NCBI GenBank assembly: GCA_902800585.1
Contig: CADCEW010000003.1
Location: 62,001-126,000, forward strand
Direction of reading: 5' to 3'
DNA: 64,000 nucleotides
From: an uncultured Prevotellaceae bacterium
GTDB lineage: Bacteria > Bacteroidota > Bacteroidia > Bacteroidales > Bacteroidaceae
Every line of letters begins with the position of its first letter. Position 1 is the stretch's first letter. This document shows positions 7,649 to 15,401 of the stretch, piece after piece. The position numbers were made by a program, and so were the translations under genes. The notes beneath the pieces were generated by a model. That model saw only the letters and a program-made list of their open reading frames with translations. It searched no databases and was not told the DNA's origin.

Positions 7649-8817
7649 TGAAAACAGAACTAAAAATCTATACTGTAGAGCAAATTTGCGACGGCTTCGA
7701 GTATAACGAACTTGAAGGAAAAGGTCTGTATGGCTTGGCAGGTCAATTGACTATTCAGCCCGAGTACCAGCGAAACTACATCTATGCAGATGGCAAGAAA
7801 GATGTAGCAGTGATTGAGTCTGTATTGAAAGGCTATCCGCTAGGACTTATCTACTTTAATAAGAAAGAAGATGGCAAACTAGAGGTGCTCGATGGACAGC
7901 AACGTATTACTTCTTTGGGTCGTTTCCTTAAGAACAAGTTTGCTGTAAAGATTAATGGACTTGAACAAATCTTTGATGGACTGGATGAAGGTAAGCAGCA
8001 GAAAGTAAAGCAAACAAAGTTGCTTGTCTATGTATGTGAAGGTGAGGGAGAACACGCCGAGGAAGAAATCAAGGAATGGTTCCAAACTATCAACATTGTG
8101 GGTGTTCCACTAAATGAACAAGAGAAACTGAATGCCATCTATAGCGGCCCATTCGTAACTGAATGCAAAAAAGAGTTCTCAAATTCAGGGAACGCCAATA
8201 TTCAAAAATGGGAATCCTACGTAAAAGGTCCTGCTAATCGTCAGATGTTTTTGGCGGCAGCTTTAGAATGGGTGAGCAAGGGGAATGTGGATGGTTATAT
8301 GTCATCCCATCGTCGTGATAATAATATCAACGAGATAAAAACCTATTTCAATACTGTCATTGATTGGGTGGATTCGAAATTCGATGATGTCTATGATGAA
8401 ATGCAAGGTTTGAACTGGGGTGAACTATATGAGCATTTCCATAATCAGGCATACAATCATTCAGAATTATCGGCAAAGGTCTACGAACTGATGCATGATG
8501 ATTTTGTGACAAACCGCCGAGGCATCTTTGAATATGTACTTGGCAGCTGTCAGGACACAAAACTATTGAATGTCCGTCTGTTTGATAAACCCACTATGCG
8601 CAAGGTTTATCAGGAGCAGACAGAAAAGGCTAAAGCGGAAGGAACAAGTAACTGTCCTTATTGCGCCATCGGCCATGATGCCAATCGTCAGCGCATTTGG
8701 AAATTGGAAGAAATGGATGCCGACCACGTAACAGCATGGAGTAAAGGCGGAAGCACTGATATTGAGAACTGCCAGATGTTGTGTAAGACACATAATAGAG
8801 CAAAAGGAAACAGATAA
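7648..8817 (+). CDS. DUF262-HNH nuclease, partner of the methyltransferase
   Basis: Residues 20-200 are a DUF262 (ParB/Srx-like, GmrS-type) domain with PEYQRNYIY (about 37-45) and the hallmark [10 protein letters not shown] (about 81-90). In characterised relatives (GmrSD, SspE, BrxU) this domain binds or hydrolyses nucleotides and controls cutting of modified or invading DNA. The C-terminus is an HNH nuclease: CPYC (about 337-340), [12 protein letters not shown] (about 357-368) and [10 protein letters not shown] at the end, which gives the zinc-binding cysteines and the catalytic DH pair. The 389-residue protein fuses both functions in one chain. Its ATG overlaps the methyltransferase stop codon by one base, so the two are translationally coupled. 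A restriction or defence role is inferred from this pairing. Confidence 0.87.
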   Translation: MKTELKIYTVEQICDGFEYNELEGKGLYGLAGQLTIQPEYQRNYIYADGKKDVAVIESVLKGYPLGLIYFNKKEDGKLEVLDGQQRITSLGRFLKNKFAVKINGLEQIFDGLDEGKQQKVKQTKLLVYVCEGEGEHAEEEIKEWFQTINIVGVPLNEQEKLNAIYSGPFVTECKKEFSNSGNANIQKWESYVKGPANRQMFLAAALEWVSKGNVDGYMSSHRRDNNINEIKTYFNTVIDWVDSKFDDVYDEMQGLNWGELYEHFHNQAYNHSELSAKVYELMHDDFVTNRRGIFEYVLGSCQDTKLLNVRLFDKPTMRKVYQEQTEKAKAEGTSNCPYCAIGHDANRQRIWKLEEMDADHVTAWSKGGSTDIENCQMLCKTHNRAKGNR

Positions 8818-8882
8818 AATACAAAATGGTTGCCGCTAAAACGTATATCGTTCTTGGGAAATAATGAATAATTAATATCCAA

Positions 8883-8916
8883 TTGTTTTTTATCTAAAAT
8901 AAATGCAGTATCTTTG
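8883..8916 (+). promoter_or_regulatory. Promoter of the predicted reader gene
   Basis: TATCTTTG at 8909-8916 lies 28 nt before the next ATG. A TTG at 8883-8885 is 23 bp upstream, a slightly long spacing. This indicates that the third gene can be transcribed separately from the methyltransferase-nuclease pair. Confidence 0.55.
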
Positions 8917-8944
8917 CCACAGATAACAAAAAACCAATAAGCCT

Positions 8945-9802
8945 ATGAAAACTAACAAAAACAACAAAGAGATTGATATCAACGAAGTTGCTCTCACTGT
9001 TTATGTAGATAATGAGGCAATTGGCAAAGTTCGTTCAGGAGAGATAAACCAGATTCGCTTAGATATCAACGATGATAACTATCGCCTGATATTGGAGAAT
9101 GTAGACGGACATCTTTTGTTGGTTGTTGACGAGATGCCAGAAACCTTTCATGGATGTTACCTATATAATAAAGGTGTGTTCCCTTATGCTATCAAGAGTA
9201 CATTAGATTTCCTACTCCTAAAAGGTGAAGAAGATTATTGTCTTACGAGAATCATTGGTATAAATACGGAGCCAGGTGTTCGCTTTCGTTTCCAAGGGGC
9301 AGGTAAACCTAGTGTGGAAGATGCCAATGGCGATAGTTGTATCTGGGAAGCTCAGTTTGAGATAATACCAGTACCTAGTGAGTCTAGACATTATCTGATG
9401 CGATGGAATCCCTCTATCAGTTCGTTTACTGAAAAGGATTATGAAGCGTGTGTTGCAAACATGGAACATGGTATGTTCCGCATAAACTGGAGTATCCGCG
9501 ATTGGGAAGAGGCTCGAAGGGGTGATTTCTTCTATATGATGCGAGTAGGCGACGATAAGGCAGGCATAGTTTTCAGTGGGCAGTTCCTTACTGATCCATA
9601 TCCTGGTGACGACTGGGGTGGAAGCACTAAGCGTAGGATGTATGTGGATATGGTATGTATGAATCCTGCAGAACCACAAGCTGGATCAAACATTTCTCTT
9701 GAAAAACTGCAAAAAGCTATTCCTTCCTTTGAATGGTCAAGAGGTCATTCAGGTGTGTTGTTGTCAAACAATGTAACAGAAGAACTGGAAAAGCTCATGT
9801 AG
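8945..9802 (+). CDS. Hypothetical protein with a probable PUA/EVE-like C-terminal domain
   Basis: No named family is certain. Residues 1-145 are a beta-rich region of unknown type. Residues about 148-285 begin YLMRWNPSISSFT and continue with INWSIRDWEEARRGDFFYMMRVG, AGIVFSGQFLTDPY and DWGG. They end with a PSFEWSRGHSGVLL block. This pattern of a tryptophan-rich start, a GDxFYMxRVG strand and an aromatic loop resembles PUA-fold (EVE/YTH-like) domains. Such domains read modified bases in DNA or RNA and are common in restriction systems against modified DNA. The gene follows the methyltransferase and DUF262-HNH genes by 127 nt with its own promoter and ends in a strong terminator. The functional link to the upstream pair is inference from position. 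Confidence 0.55.
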   Translation: MKTNKNNKEIDINEVALTVYVDNEAIGKVRSGEINQIRLDINDDNYRLILENVDGHLLLVVDEMPETFHGCYLYNKGVFPYAIKSTLDFLLLKGEEDYCLTRIIGINTEPGVRFRFQGAGKPSVEDANGDSCIWEAQFEIIPVPSESRHYLMRWNPSISSFTEKDYEACVANMEHGMFRINWSIRDWEEARRGDFFYMMRVGDDKAGIVFSGQFLTDPYPGDDWGGSTKRRMYVDMVCMNPAEPQAGSNISLEKLQKAIPSFEWSRGHSGVLLSNNVTEELEKLM

Positions 9803-9826
9803 TTCTAGAAAAGAATATTGAGAAAG

Positions 9827-9860
9827 AAAAGAAGCAGGACCGAAGGAACCTGCTTCTTTT
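9827..9860. terminator. Strong bidirectional terminator between the reader gene and hicB
   Basis: AAAAGAAGCAGG (9827-9838) pairs perfectly over 12 bp with CCTGCTTCTTTT (9849-9860), around a 10-nt loop. The A-run and T-run flanks allow it to work in both directions, ending the plus-strand reader gene and the minus-strand hicAB operon. Confidence 0.9.
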
Positions 9861-9901
9861 GGTATGGGCACCTTGTAATCACATGGGACTGGTTAATGAC
9901 T

Positions 9902-10249
9902 TTACAATGCCGCAACCTTCTTCAATTCGTTTTTGATAGCTTTATTGATGAAGTCATTAATTGTGGTCCCCGTCGTAGCTACAAAAGCAGCCACACGAGA
10001 ATGAAGTTCTGACGACATACGTAGATTCAACTTGCCACTATAGGGCTTTGCAGGCTCCACACCATCAGCCTTGCATCCTTCGAGGTAACTATCCACGCCA
10101 TCTTCGAAATCTTTACGCAGTTCAGCGAGCGTCTGACCTTCATAAGTAATCAGATCTTTGCTCATACCTTGAACCTTACCGAACAGGCAATTGTCCTCCT
10201 TGCTGTACTCTACGCTACCCTTGTAGCCTTTATACTCCAGATAATCCAT
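9902..10249 (-). CDS. hicB: HicB family antitoxin
   Basis: HicB neutralises the HicA mRNA interferase and represses its own operon. The 115-residue protein has the N-terminal partial RNase H-like fold (YKGSVEYSKEDNCLFGKVQG, then YEGQTLAELRKDFEDGVDSY). Its C-terminus is a ribbon-helix-helix DNA-binding segment (about 73-115: KLNLRMSSELHSRVAAFV and TTINDFINKAIKNEL). It lies 11 nt after hicA on the same strand, the toxin-first order typical of hicAB. The palindrome in the hicA promoter at 10545-10562 is a fitting operator for its ribbon-helix-helix domain. Both genes are complete, so the module is likely active. Confidence 0.9.
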   Translation of the reverse strand: MDYLEYKGYKGSVEYSKEDNCLFGKVQGMSKDLITYEGQTLAELRKDFEDGVDSYLEGCKADGVEPAKPYSGKLNLRMSSELHSRVAAFVATTGTTINDFINKAIKNELKKVAAL

Positions 10250-10260
10250 AATTTTCCTCC

Positions 10261-10521
10261 TTATTTAATTAATCCGTTATTCTTCATATGCTGATAGATA
10301 GTCTTCACCATCCATTCCTTCATGATACTGCCTGGATGCGGACGATGAATGTCTATATATGCTCCTGTTTGCTCATTTTTAAATCGCACACGTGAACCAG
10401 ACGTAGCTCCTTTTGTATGCTCATGATAACCGAAGTGCGCTAACAGACTTAGTGTCTCCTCGTATGTGAAGTCCTTTGGTTTCTTTTTGAATCGCTCAAT
10501 TAATTTCTCCTTTGAACCCAT
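10261..10521 (-). CDS. hicA: HicA family toxin (mRNA interferase)
   Basis: HicA toxins have a double-stranded-RNA-binding-like fold and cleave mRNA. This 86-residue protein has the expected order: an N-terminal helix and a GYHEHTKGATSGSRVRF block, with the usual glycine-serine before the strand. The conserved histidine motif IHRPHPG (His59 and His62) follows, then a C-terminal helix ending in MVKTIYQHMKNNGLI. It is somewhat longer than minimal HicA proteins (about 60 residues) because of an N-terminal extension, KEKLIERFKKKPKDFTYEE, which is common in Bacteroidetes members. It is the first gene of the hicAB operon, and the ATG at 10521 follows the promoter and operator by about 20 nt. Confidence 0.9.
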   Translation of the reverse strand: MGSKEKLIERFKKKPKDFTYEETLSLLAHFGYHEHTKGATSGSRVRFKNEQTGAYIDIHRPHPGSIMKEWMVKTIYQHMKNNGLIK

Positions 10522-10540
10522 AATAGTTATTTTATGGGTG

Positions 10541-10571
10541 CAAAAGTACTAAATTTAGTACTAACTTCCAA
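10541..10571 (-). promoter_or_regulatory. hicAB promoter with an 18-bp palindromic operator
   Basis: On the minus strand, TTG (complement of 10569-10571) and TACTTTTG (complement of 10541-10548) are 20 bp apart. A perfect 18-bp palindrome, AGTACTAAATTTAGTACT (10545-10562), overlaps the -7 element and fills the spacer, so a bound HicB would block RNA polymerase. Confidence 0.75.
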
Positions 10572-10659
10572 ATATTTCTTCATATATTCTTTTGGTTAGT
10601 TAGATTTTTGTCGTACATTTAAATCTTTTTTGTGTCAGAGAAACTAGTACCTGACATCA

Positions 10660-10714
10660 TATAATAAAATTCTCCACCCTTGCAAGAGCAGACTGCAAGG
10701 GCGGAGTTATTATA
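10660..10714. other. GC-rich hairpin with an AT-rich outer stem
   Basis: CTCC-CCCTTGCA (10672-10684) pairs with TGCAAGGG-GGAG (10694-10706), and an outer stem pairs TATAATAA (10660-10667) with TTATTATA (10707-10714). The gap 10572-10930 otherwise has no strong gene. The hairpin may be a small non-coding element or a transcription barrier. Confidence 0.55.
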
Positions 10715-10774
10715 TAATAAGAGGAATCAGCTAATAACGATGAGGCGATTTTCCTCTATGTCGTACTTTATAGG

Positions 10775-10933
10775 ATGGGCGAGAGATTCAAAATGTTCGA
10801 ACCAACTATGGAAGAATTGGATAATATTCGTAACCAGAGAGAAGTTAATATAGCGGTTATGATCTTATTGAAATACAAAAAAACTTCCAGCCGGATGGTT
10901 GGAAGTTTCTTTTTATGGGGTAGAAGGACTTAA
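10775..10933 (+). pseudogene. Small ORF, possibly a gene remnant
   Basis: A frame open from a stop codon near 10720 encodes NDEAIFLYVVLYRMGERFKM and then FEPTMEELDNIRNQREVNIAV, which reads like protein rather than random sequence. The first ATG is at 10775. The frame then runs through the nagB terminator hairpin to a stop at 10931-10933, so the tail cannot be native. It may be the end of a gene truncated when the accessory region was rearranged. No family was recognised. Confidence 0.25.
10877..10915 (-). terminator. Terminator of nagB
   Basis: AAACTTCCA (10881-10889) pairs with TGGAAGTTT (10900-10908). Read on the minus strand the hairpin is followed by a run of seven T residues, as expected after nagB, which ends at 10930. 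Confidence 0.85.
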
Positions 10934-11724
10934 AGCAGGTTGTCCTTCTCGATATCCTTGAAGTACTTGTATGTAGCCACCTTCAACTCATCCGTAGCAG
11001 GCTCGTCAGCAACGATGATGCCATGCTTGTGCATCTGAAGAGCAGAGATGGTCCACTCATGTGTGACAGCGCCCTCGATGGCAGCCTTCAAAGCACGTGC
11101 CTTGTGGTGTCCATTGACGAGAATCATTACCTCCTTGGCATCCATCACAGTACCTACACCCACAGTCAGGGCGAGCTTTGGCACCTTATTGACGTCATTA
11201 TCGAAGAAACGAGAGTTGGCGATAATCGTATCAGTAGTCAGTGTCTTCACACGTGTACGACTGGTCAGTGAAGAATAGGGCTCGTTGAAAGCGATATGTC
11301 CGTCAGGACCGATACCACCGATGAACAGGTCGATGCCGCCAGCCTCCTTGATCATCTCCTCATAATGGGCACACTCGGCAGCGAGGTCCTTGGCATTGCC
11401 ATTGAGGATATGGATATTCTCCTTGGGGCAGTCAATATGGTCGAAGAGGTTGCGAGCCATGAAAGAGTGGTAACTTTCGGGGTGGTCCTCAGGAAGGTTC
11501 ACATACTCGTCCATGTTGAAGGTCAGGACATTCTTGAAGGACACGCGACCCTCTTTGTTGGCTTTCACCAGACAGGCATACATTCCTTCTGGGGATGAAC
11601 CTGTAGGCAGACCTAAAACAAAAGGCTTCTCCTTGGTGGGTTGGAAAGCATTGATACGCTCAATGACGTGCTCTGCAGCCCATTGCGACATTTTCTGATA
11701 ATCAGATTCGATAATTACTCTCAT
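10930..11724 (-). CDS. nagB: Glucosamine-6-phosphate deaminase
   Basis: NagB converts glucosamine 6-phosphate to fructose 6-phosphate and ammonia in amino-sugar catabolism. The 264-residue protein has the family motifs [13 protein letters not shown] (phosphate loop), [10 protein letters not shown] with the catalytic aspartate (about residue 72), and [14 protein letters not shown] with the catalytic Asp-His pair and glutamate (about 140-148). The start at 11724 gives the usual N-terminus [18 protein letters not shown] longer open frame continues upstream across hflX on the opposite strand, but only this part is coding. The gene is divergent from hflX and ends in the hairpin at 10881-10908. Confidence 0.95.
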   Translation of the reverse strand: MRVIIESDYQKMSQWAAEHVIERINAFQPTKEKPFVLGLPTGSSPEGMYACLVKANKEGRVSFKNVLTFNMDEYVNLPEDHPESYHSFMARNLFDHIDCPKENIHILNGNAKDLAAECAHYEEMIKEAGGIDLFIGGIGPDGHIAFNEPYSSLTSRTRVKTLTTDTIIANSRFFDNDVNKVPKLALTVGVGTVMDAKEVMILVNGHHKARALKAAIEGAVTHEWTISALQMHKHGIIVADEPATDELKVATYKYFKDIEKDNLL

Positions 11725-11759
11725 AAGTTTATAAATTAAGTTGTGTCTGTTTACGTCGG

Positions 11760-11818
11760 CAAAGATAATAAAATAATCACAAAATAAATATGTAATATAC
11801 ATTTTTTTTGTATCTTTG
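11760..11818. promoter_or_regulatory. Divergent -7 elements of nagB and hflX
   Basis: TATCTTTG occurs on the minus strand at 11760-11767, 36 nt before nagB, and on the plus strand at 11811-11818, 21 nt before hflX. Neither has a clear TTG at the -33 distance; the sequence between them is A/T-rich. Confidence 0.6.
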
Positions 11819-11838
11819 TACCCAATATATACATATCT

Positions 11839-13113
11839 ATGAAAGAATTTGTGATTTCCGAAGTCAAGGCTGAGACTGCTGTGCTGGTGGGACTGATTAC
11901 CCAAGAGCAGGACGAGGCAAAGACCAAGGAATATCTTGACGAGTTGGAATTCCTTGCGGACACGGCTGGTGCTGTCACTGTGAAGCGATTCACACAGAAG
12001 GTACAGGGACCGAGTCAGGTGTCTTATGTGGGAAAGGGAAAACTCGAAGAGATCAAACAATATATCAAGCAGCAGGAAGAAGCCGCAGACGATGACCCTA
12101 CAGGTGAGACACAGCCTGTAGGTATGGTTATCTTCGACGATGAACTGTCTGCTAAACAGATTCGTAACATCGAGGCGGAACTGAAGGTGAAGATTCTCGA
12201 CCGCACCTCTTTGATTCTCGATATCTTTGCCATGCGCGCCCAGACAGCCGAGGCGAAGACACAGGTAGAGTTGGCGCAGTATCGCTATATGCTTCCTCGT
12301 CTGCAACGTCTGTGGACCCATTTGGAACGTCAGGGCGGTGGCTCTGGCAGTGGTGGCGGAAAGGGTAGTGTAGGTCTGCGTGGTCCTGGTGAGACACAGT
12401 TGGAGATGGACCAGCGTACCATCCGCCAACGCATCTCGCTGTTGAAAGAACGTCTGTTGGAGATTGACAAGCAGAAGACAACGCAGCGTAAGAATCGTGG
12501 CAGACTGATTCGTGTGGCACTGGTGGGCTATACCAATGTGGGTAAGTCGACGATGATGAACCTGCTCGCCAAGAGTGATGTCTTTGCAGAGAATAAACTC
12601 TTTGCCACCCTCGACACCACCGTGCGTAAGATGGTCATTGACAATCTGCCGTTCCTGTTGGCAGACACTGTCGGTTTCATCCGCAAGCTGCCCTCCGATT
12701 TGGTGGAGTCGTTTAAGTCGACCCTCGATGAGGTGCGTGAGGCAGACCTGTTGGTGCATGTGGTGGATATATCGCATCCTGACTTCGAGGAACAGATTAC
12801 TGTCGTGGAGAAGACATTAGCCGATTTAGGCTGTGCTGACAAACCCTCGATGCTGGTGTTCAATAAGATTGATGCCTATACATGGACACCTCAGGATGAG
12901 GACGACCTGACAGCGCCTACCAAGGAGAATATCTCATTGGAGGAGTTGAAGAAGACATGGATGGCGAAGATGCAGGGCGACTGCCTGTTTATCTCTGCCA
13001 AAAAGAAGGAGAATATCGATGAGTTGCGTGAGGTGCTCTACCAGAAAGTGAGGGAACTCCATGTGCAGAAATATCCGTATAACGATTTCCTTTACCAAGT
13101 GGAGGAGTCGTGA
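11839..13113 (+). CDS. hflX: Ribosome-associated GTPase HflX
   Basis: HflX is a translational GTPase-like protein that splits stalled or hibernating 70S ribosomes. Residues 1-160 form the N-terminal HflX domain ([21 protein letters not shown]). A coiled linker and the glycine-rich [20 protein letters not shown] segment follow at about 169-190. The G domain has G1 GYTNVGKST (about 230-238), G3 DTVGF (about 275-279) and G4 NKID (about 341-344). The length of 424 is normal. The gene is read with the downstream DUF4954 gene after a 39-nt gap that carries AATAACGA octamer repeats, which suggests a shared transcript. Confidence 0.95.
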   Translation: MKEFVISEVKAETAVLVGLITQEQDEAKTKEYLDELEFLADTAGAVTVKRFTQKVQGPSQVSYVGKGKLEEIKQYIKQQEEAADDDPTGETQPVGMVIFDDELSAKQIRNIEAELKVKILDRTSLILDIFAMRAQTAEAKTQVELAQYRYMLPRLQRLWTHLERQGGGSGSGGGKGSVGLRGPGETQLEMDQRTIRQRISLLKERLLEIDKQKTTQRKNRGRLIRVALVGYTNVGKSTMMNLLAKSDVFAENKLFATLDTTVRKMVIDNLPFLLADTVGFIRKLPSDLVESFKSTLDEVREADLLVHVVDISHPDFEEQITVVEKTLADLGCADKPSMLVFNKIDAYTWTPQDEDDLTAPTKENISLEELKKTWMAKMQGDCLFISAKKKENIDELREVLYQKVRELHVQKYPYNDFLYQVEES

Positions 13114-13140
13114 TAACGAAATAACGAAAATAAAACAAAC
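13114..13140. repeat. Octamer repeats between hflX and the DUF4954 gene
   Basis: Units GATAACGA, AATAACGA and AAATAAAA lie between the hflX stop and the next ATG at 13153. They are another example of short tandem arrays that precede start codons. Confidence 0.5.
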
Positions 13141-13152
13141 CCAATTATACTT

Positions 13153-15006
13153 ATGAGAGATTATAGACATTTGACACAAGAAGAGATTGAGGTGCTCGAG
13201 CGCAATAGTTGTTGGGCTGAGGACTGGAATCGTGTGATGGTAGCAGAGACATTCAAGCCTTATGGTTTCCATCGTGTAGTGTTCTATGGCGACATCCGCT
13301 TGGGTTCCTTCGACAAGCAAGTGGAGGTGACAAAGGGTTTCACCAAGCATGCGGGTATCAATGACGCTACGTTACGTAATGTGACAGTAGGTAATGACTG
13401 TCTGATAGAGAAGGTAGGTAATTTCATCAATAACTATACCATCGGTGACGACTGCTATATCTCCAATATCTGTACGATGGAGACCACTGAGGGTGCTACT
13501 TATGGTGAGGGACATATTGTGTCAGTACTTAACGAGATGGGTGATGGTAATGTGATACTCTTCCATGACCTGAACTCACAATTGGCAGCCTTGATGGTGA
13601 AGCACTTTAATGACAAGGTGTTCAAGGATAATATCACCAGACTGATTAATGAGGAGATTCGCTTTACACTGCCTGAGCGAGGAACTATCGGCAATGGTGT
13701 GAAGATTATCAATACCAAGGAGATAACCAATACTGTTGTGAAGGATGATTGTGAAATCAATGGAGCCTCACGTCTGAGCGATTGTACAATCATGTCGTCA
13801 AAAGATGCCTCAGTGTATATCGGCACAGGTGTCATCTGTGAGAACTCTATTATCTCGAACGGCTGTTCCATCACCAACTCCGTGAAGATGCAGGACTGTT
13901 TCGTAGGGGAGGCCTGTCAGATTACCAACGGTTTTACGGCTGAGGCGAGTGTGTTCTTTGCTAACTCCTTCATGGCAAATGGTGAGGCATGTGCTGCCTT
14001 CTGCGGACCCTTCTCTGCCTCGCACCATAAATCGAGTCTGTTGATTGGTGGTGAGTACTCGTTCTACAATGCTGGCTCAAACACGAATTTCTCGAACCAT
14101 GCCTATAAGATGGGACCAATGCACTATGGTGTACTGGAGCGTGGCTCTAAAACGGCCAGTGGTGCCTATGTGCTGATGCCTGCTAAGATTGGTGCCTTCT
14201 CCGTCTGTTTCGGAAAGCTGATGAACCATCCGGACATGCGCTGTCTGCCTTTTGCCTATCTGATGGCATACGGAGAGACAATGTATATCGTTCCAGGTCG
14301 TAACATCACAACGGTAGGTCTCTATCGTGACATCAAGAAATGGCCTAAGCGTGACAGAAGAGCACCAAGCAGTCGTAAGAGTATCATTAACTTCGACTGG
14401 CTCAGTCCTTTTACAGTGGGTGAGATTGTACAAGGTAAGAAGATCTTGGAGGCATTGCGGAAAGCAGGTGGTGACAATGTATCTTCTTATAACTATCATG
14501 AGTATATCATCAATGCCACCTCGCTGCGCAAGGGTATCAAGTATTATGATATCGCCCTGCGTATCTATATGGGTGCTGTATTGAAACGTGCTGTCAAGGG
14601 CGATTTCTTAGGAAAACCAACCTCTGACATAGGACTTGGTGACTGGAATGACCTTTCTGGATTGCTGTTGCCTGCCTCTGAGGAACAACGACTCATAGAC
14701 GATATCAAGAATGGAAACGTAGAAAGTGTGAAGGATATCCTGAATCGCTTCAAGGATATTGACAGTCACTATCGTGAATATCAGTGGGTATGGACTTATC
14801 GGATGATTCTTGACTATTATGGGTTAGAGGAACTGACGGAGCCGGATATGCAGCGGATCCGTGAGGATTATGTACGTGCCCGTCGTGCATGGATTGCTGA
14901 GATTCGCAAGGATGCGGAGAAAGAATTTGCCATGGGAGATGTCGATCAGGATGTCTTCGACGACTTTATATCGAAATTAGACCACGAAATAGATTATGAA
15001 GACTAA
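13153..15006 (+). CDS. DUF4954 family protein with left-handed beta-helix
   Basis: This 617-residue protein belongs to a large Bacteroidales family (DUF4954) of unknown function. The central part, residues about 60-290, has the hexapeptide-like rhythm of a left-handed beta-helix (ATLRNVTVGNDCLIEKVGNF, TIGDDCYISNICTMETTEGA, KDASVYIGTGVICENSIIS), as in sugar-nucleotide and acyl transferases. The C-terminal 200 residues are helical and acidic. No signal peptide is seen, so it is cytoplasmic. Annotation as a sugar-nucleotide pyrophosphorylase-related protein is sometimes given, but no nucleotidyltransferase signature (G-x-G-T-R) is visible here. It lies between hflX and a four-helix-bundle gene on the same strand. 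Confidence 0.85.
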   Translation: MRDYRHLTQEEIEVLERNSCWAEDWNRVMVAETFKPYGFHRVVFYGDIRLGSFDKQVEVTKGFTKHAGINDATLRNVTVGNDCLIEKVGNFINNYTIGDDCYISNICTMETTEGATYGEGHIVSVLNEMGDGNVILFHDLNSQLAALMVKHFNDKVFKDNITRLINEEIRFTLPERGTIGNGVKIINTKEITNTVVKDDCEINGASRLSDCTIMSSKDASVYIGTGVICENSIISNGCSITNSVKMQDCFVGEACQITNGFTAEASVFFANSFMANGEACAAFCGPFSASHHKSSLLIGGEYSFYNAGSNTNFSNHAYKMGPMHYGVLERGSKTASGAYVLMPAKIGAFSVCFGKLMNHPDMRCLPFAYLMAYGETMYIVPGRNITTVGLYRDIKKWPKRDRRAPSSRKSIINFDWLSPFTVGEIVQGKKILEALRKAGGDNVSSYNYHEYIINATSLRKGIKYYDIALRIYMGAVLKRAVKGDFLGKPTSDIGLGDWNDLSGLLLPASEEQRLIDDIKNGNVESVKDILNRFKDIDSHYREYQWVWTYRMILDYYGLEELTEPDMQRIREDYVRARRAWIAEIRKDAEKEFAMGDVDQDVFDDFISKLDHEIDYED

Positions 15007-15011
15007 GTGAA

Positions 15012-15045
15012 AAGGTAAGAAAGTAAGAAAATAAGAAAGTAAAAC
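15012..15045. repeat. Octamer repeats before the four-helix-bundle gene
   Basis: The stretch is made of 8-bp units GTAAGAAA, GTAAGAAA, ATAAGAAA and GTAAAACA. A roughly inverted set with units TTTTTACT/TTTTTACC occurs at 15419-15456 on the far side of the gene. Confidence 0.7.
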
Positions 15046-15050
15046 ACTAA

Positions 15051-15401
15051 GTGGGAGAAAATGTAATATATAAACTGAGTAAAAGTTTCGCATTAAGAAT
15101 GCGGAAGTTATATATATGTCTAACTAATGAAAGGCAAGAATATGTAATTTCTAAGCAATTGTATCGCTCAGGAACTAGTATCGGAGCTAATATTGCAGAA
15201 AGCATATATGCCCAAAGCGATGCTGATTACATTAGCAAGCTGAGAATTTCATTAAAAGAAGCAAGTGAATCAAGATATTGGTTGGAATTATTGTTCGAGT
15301 CAGAACTGATAAAAGCACAAGAATATGATTCATTAATGAATGATTTAAATACAATTATAGGAACAATAGTTAACATCATCAATAAAATAGATAAGAAATG
15401 A
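15051..15401 (+). CDS. Four-helix-bundle protein (23S rRNA intervening-sequence family)
   Basis: The 116-residue product matches the S23/four-helix-bundle family often found in 23S rRNA insertions or as free genes in Bacteroidetes. Its hallmarks are KSFALRMRKLYICL, VISKQLYRSGTSIGANIAES, DADYISKLRISLKEASESRYWLELL and a final helix. The role is unknown; a structural RNA- or DNA-binding function is proposed for relatives. The start is GTG at 15051, which gives the usual GENVIYKLSKSFALR N-terminus; no in-frame ATG precedes it. Its stop overlaps the M16 start (ATGA). It is visibly more A/T-rich than its neighbours and is bracketed by inverted octamer arrays, so it may be an insertion between the DUF4954 and M16 genes. 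Confidence 0.88.
   Translation: MGENVIYKLSKSFALRMRKLYICLTNERQEYVISKQLYRSGTSIGANIAESIYAQSDADYISKLRISLKEASESRYWLELLFESELIKAQEYDSLMNDLNTIIGTIVNIINKIDKK

Noticed and set aside
10930..12777. One 615-residue protein fused to nagB
   Set aside because: The extra N-terminal part is an open frame antisense to hflX, with no protein-like motifs. The real NagB begins at 11724.
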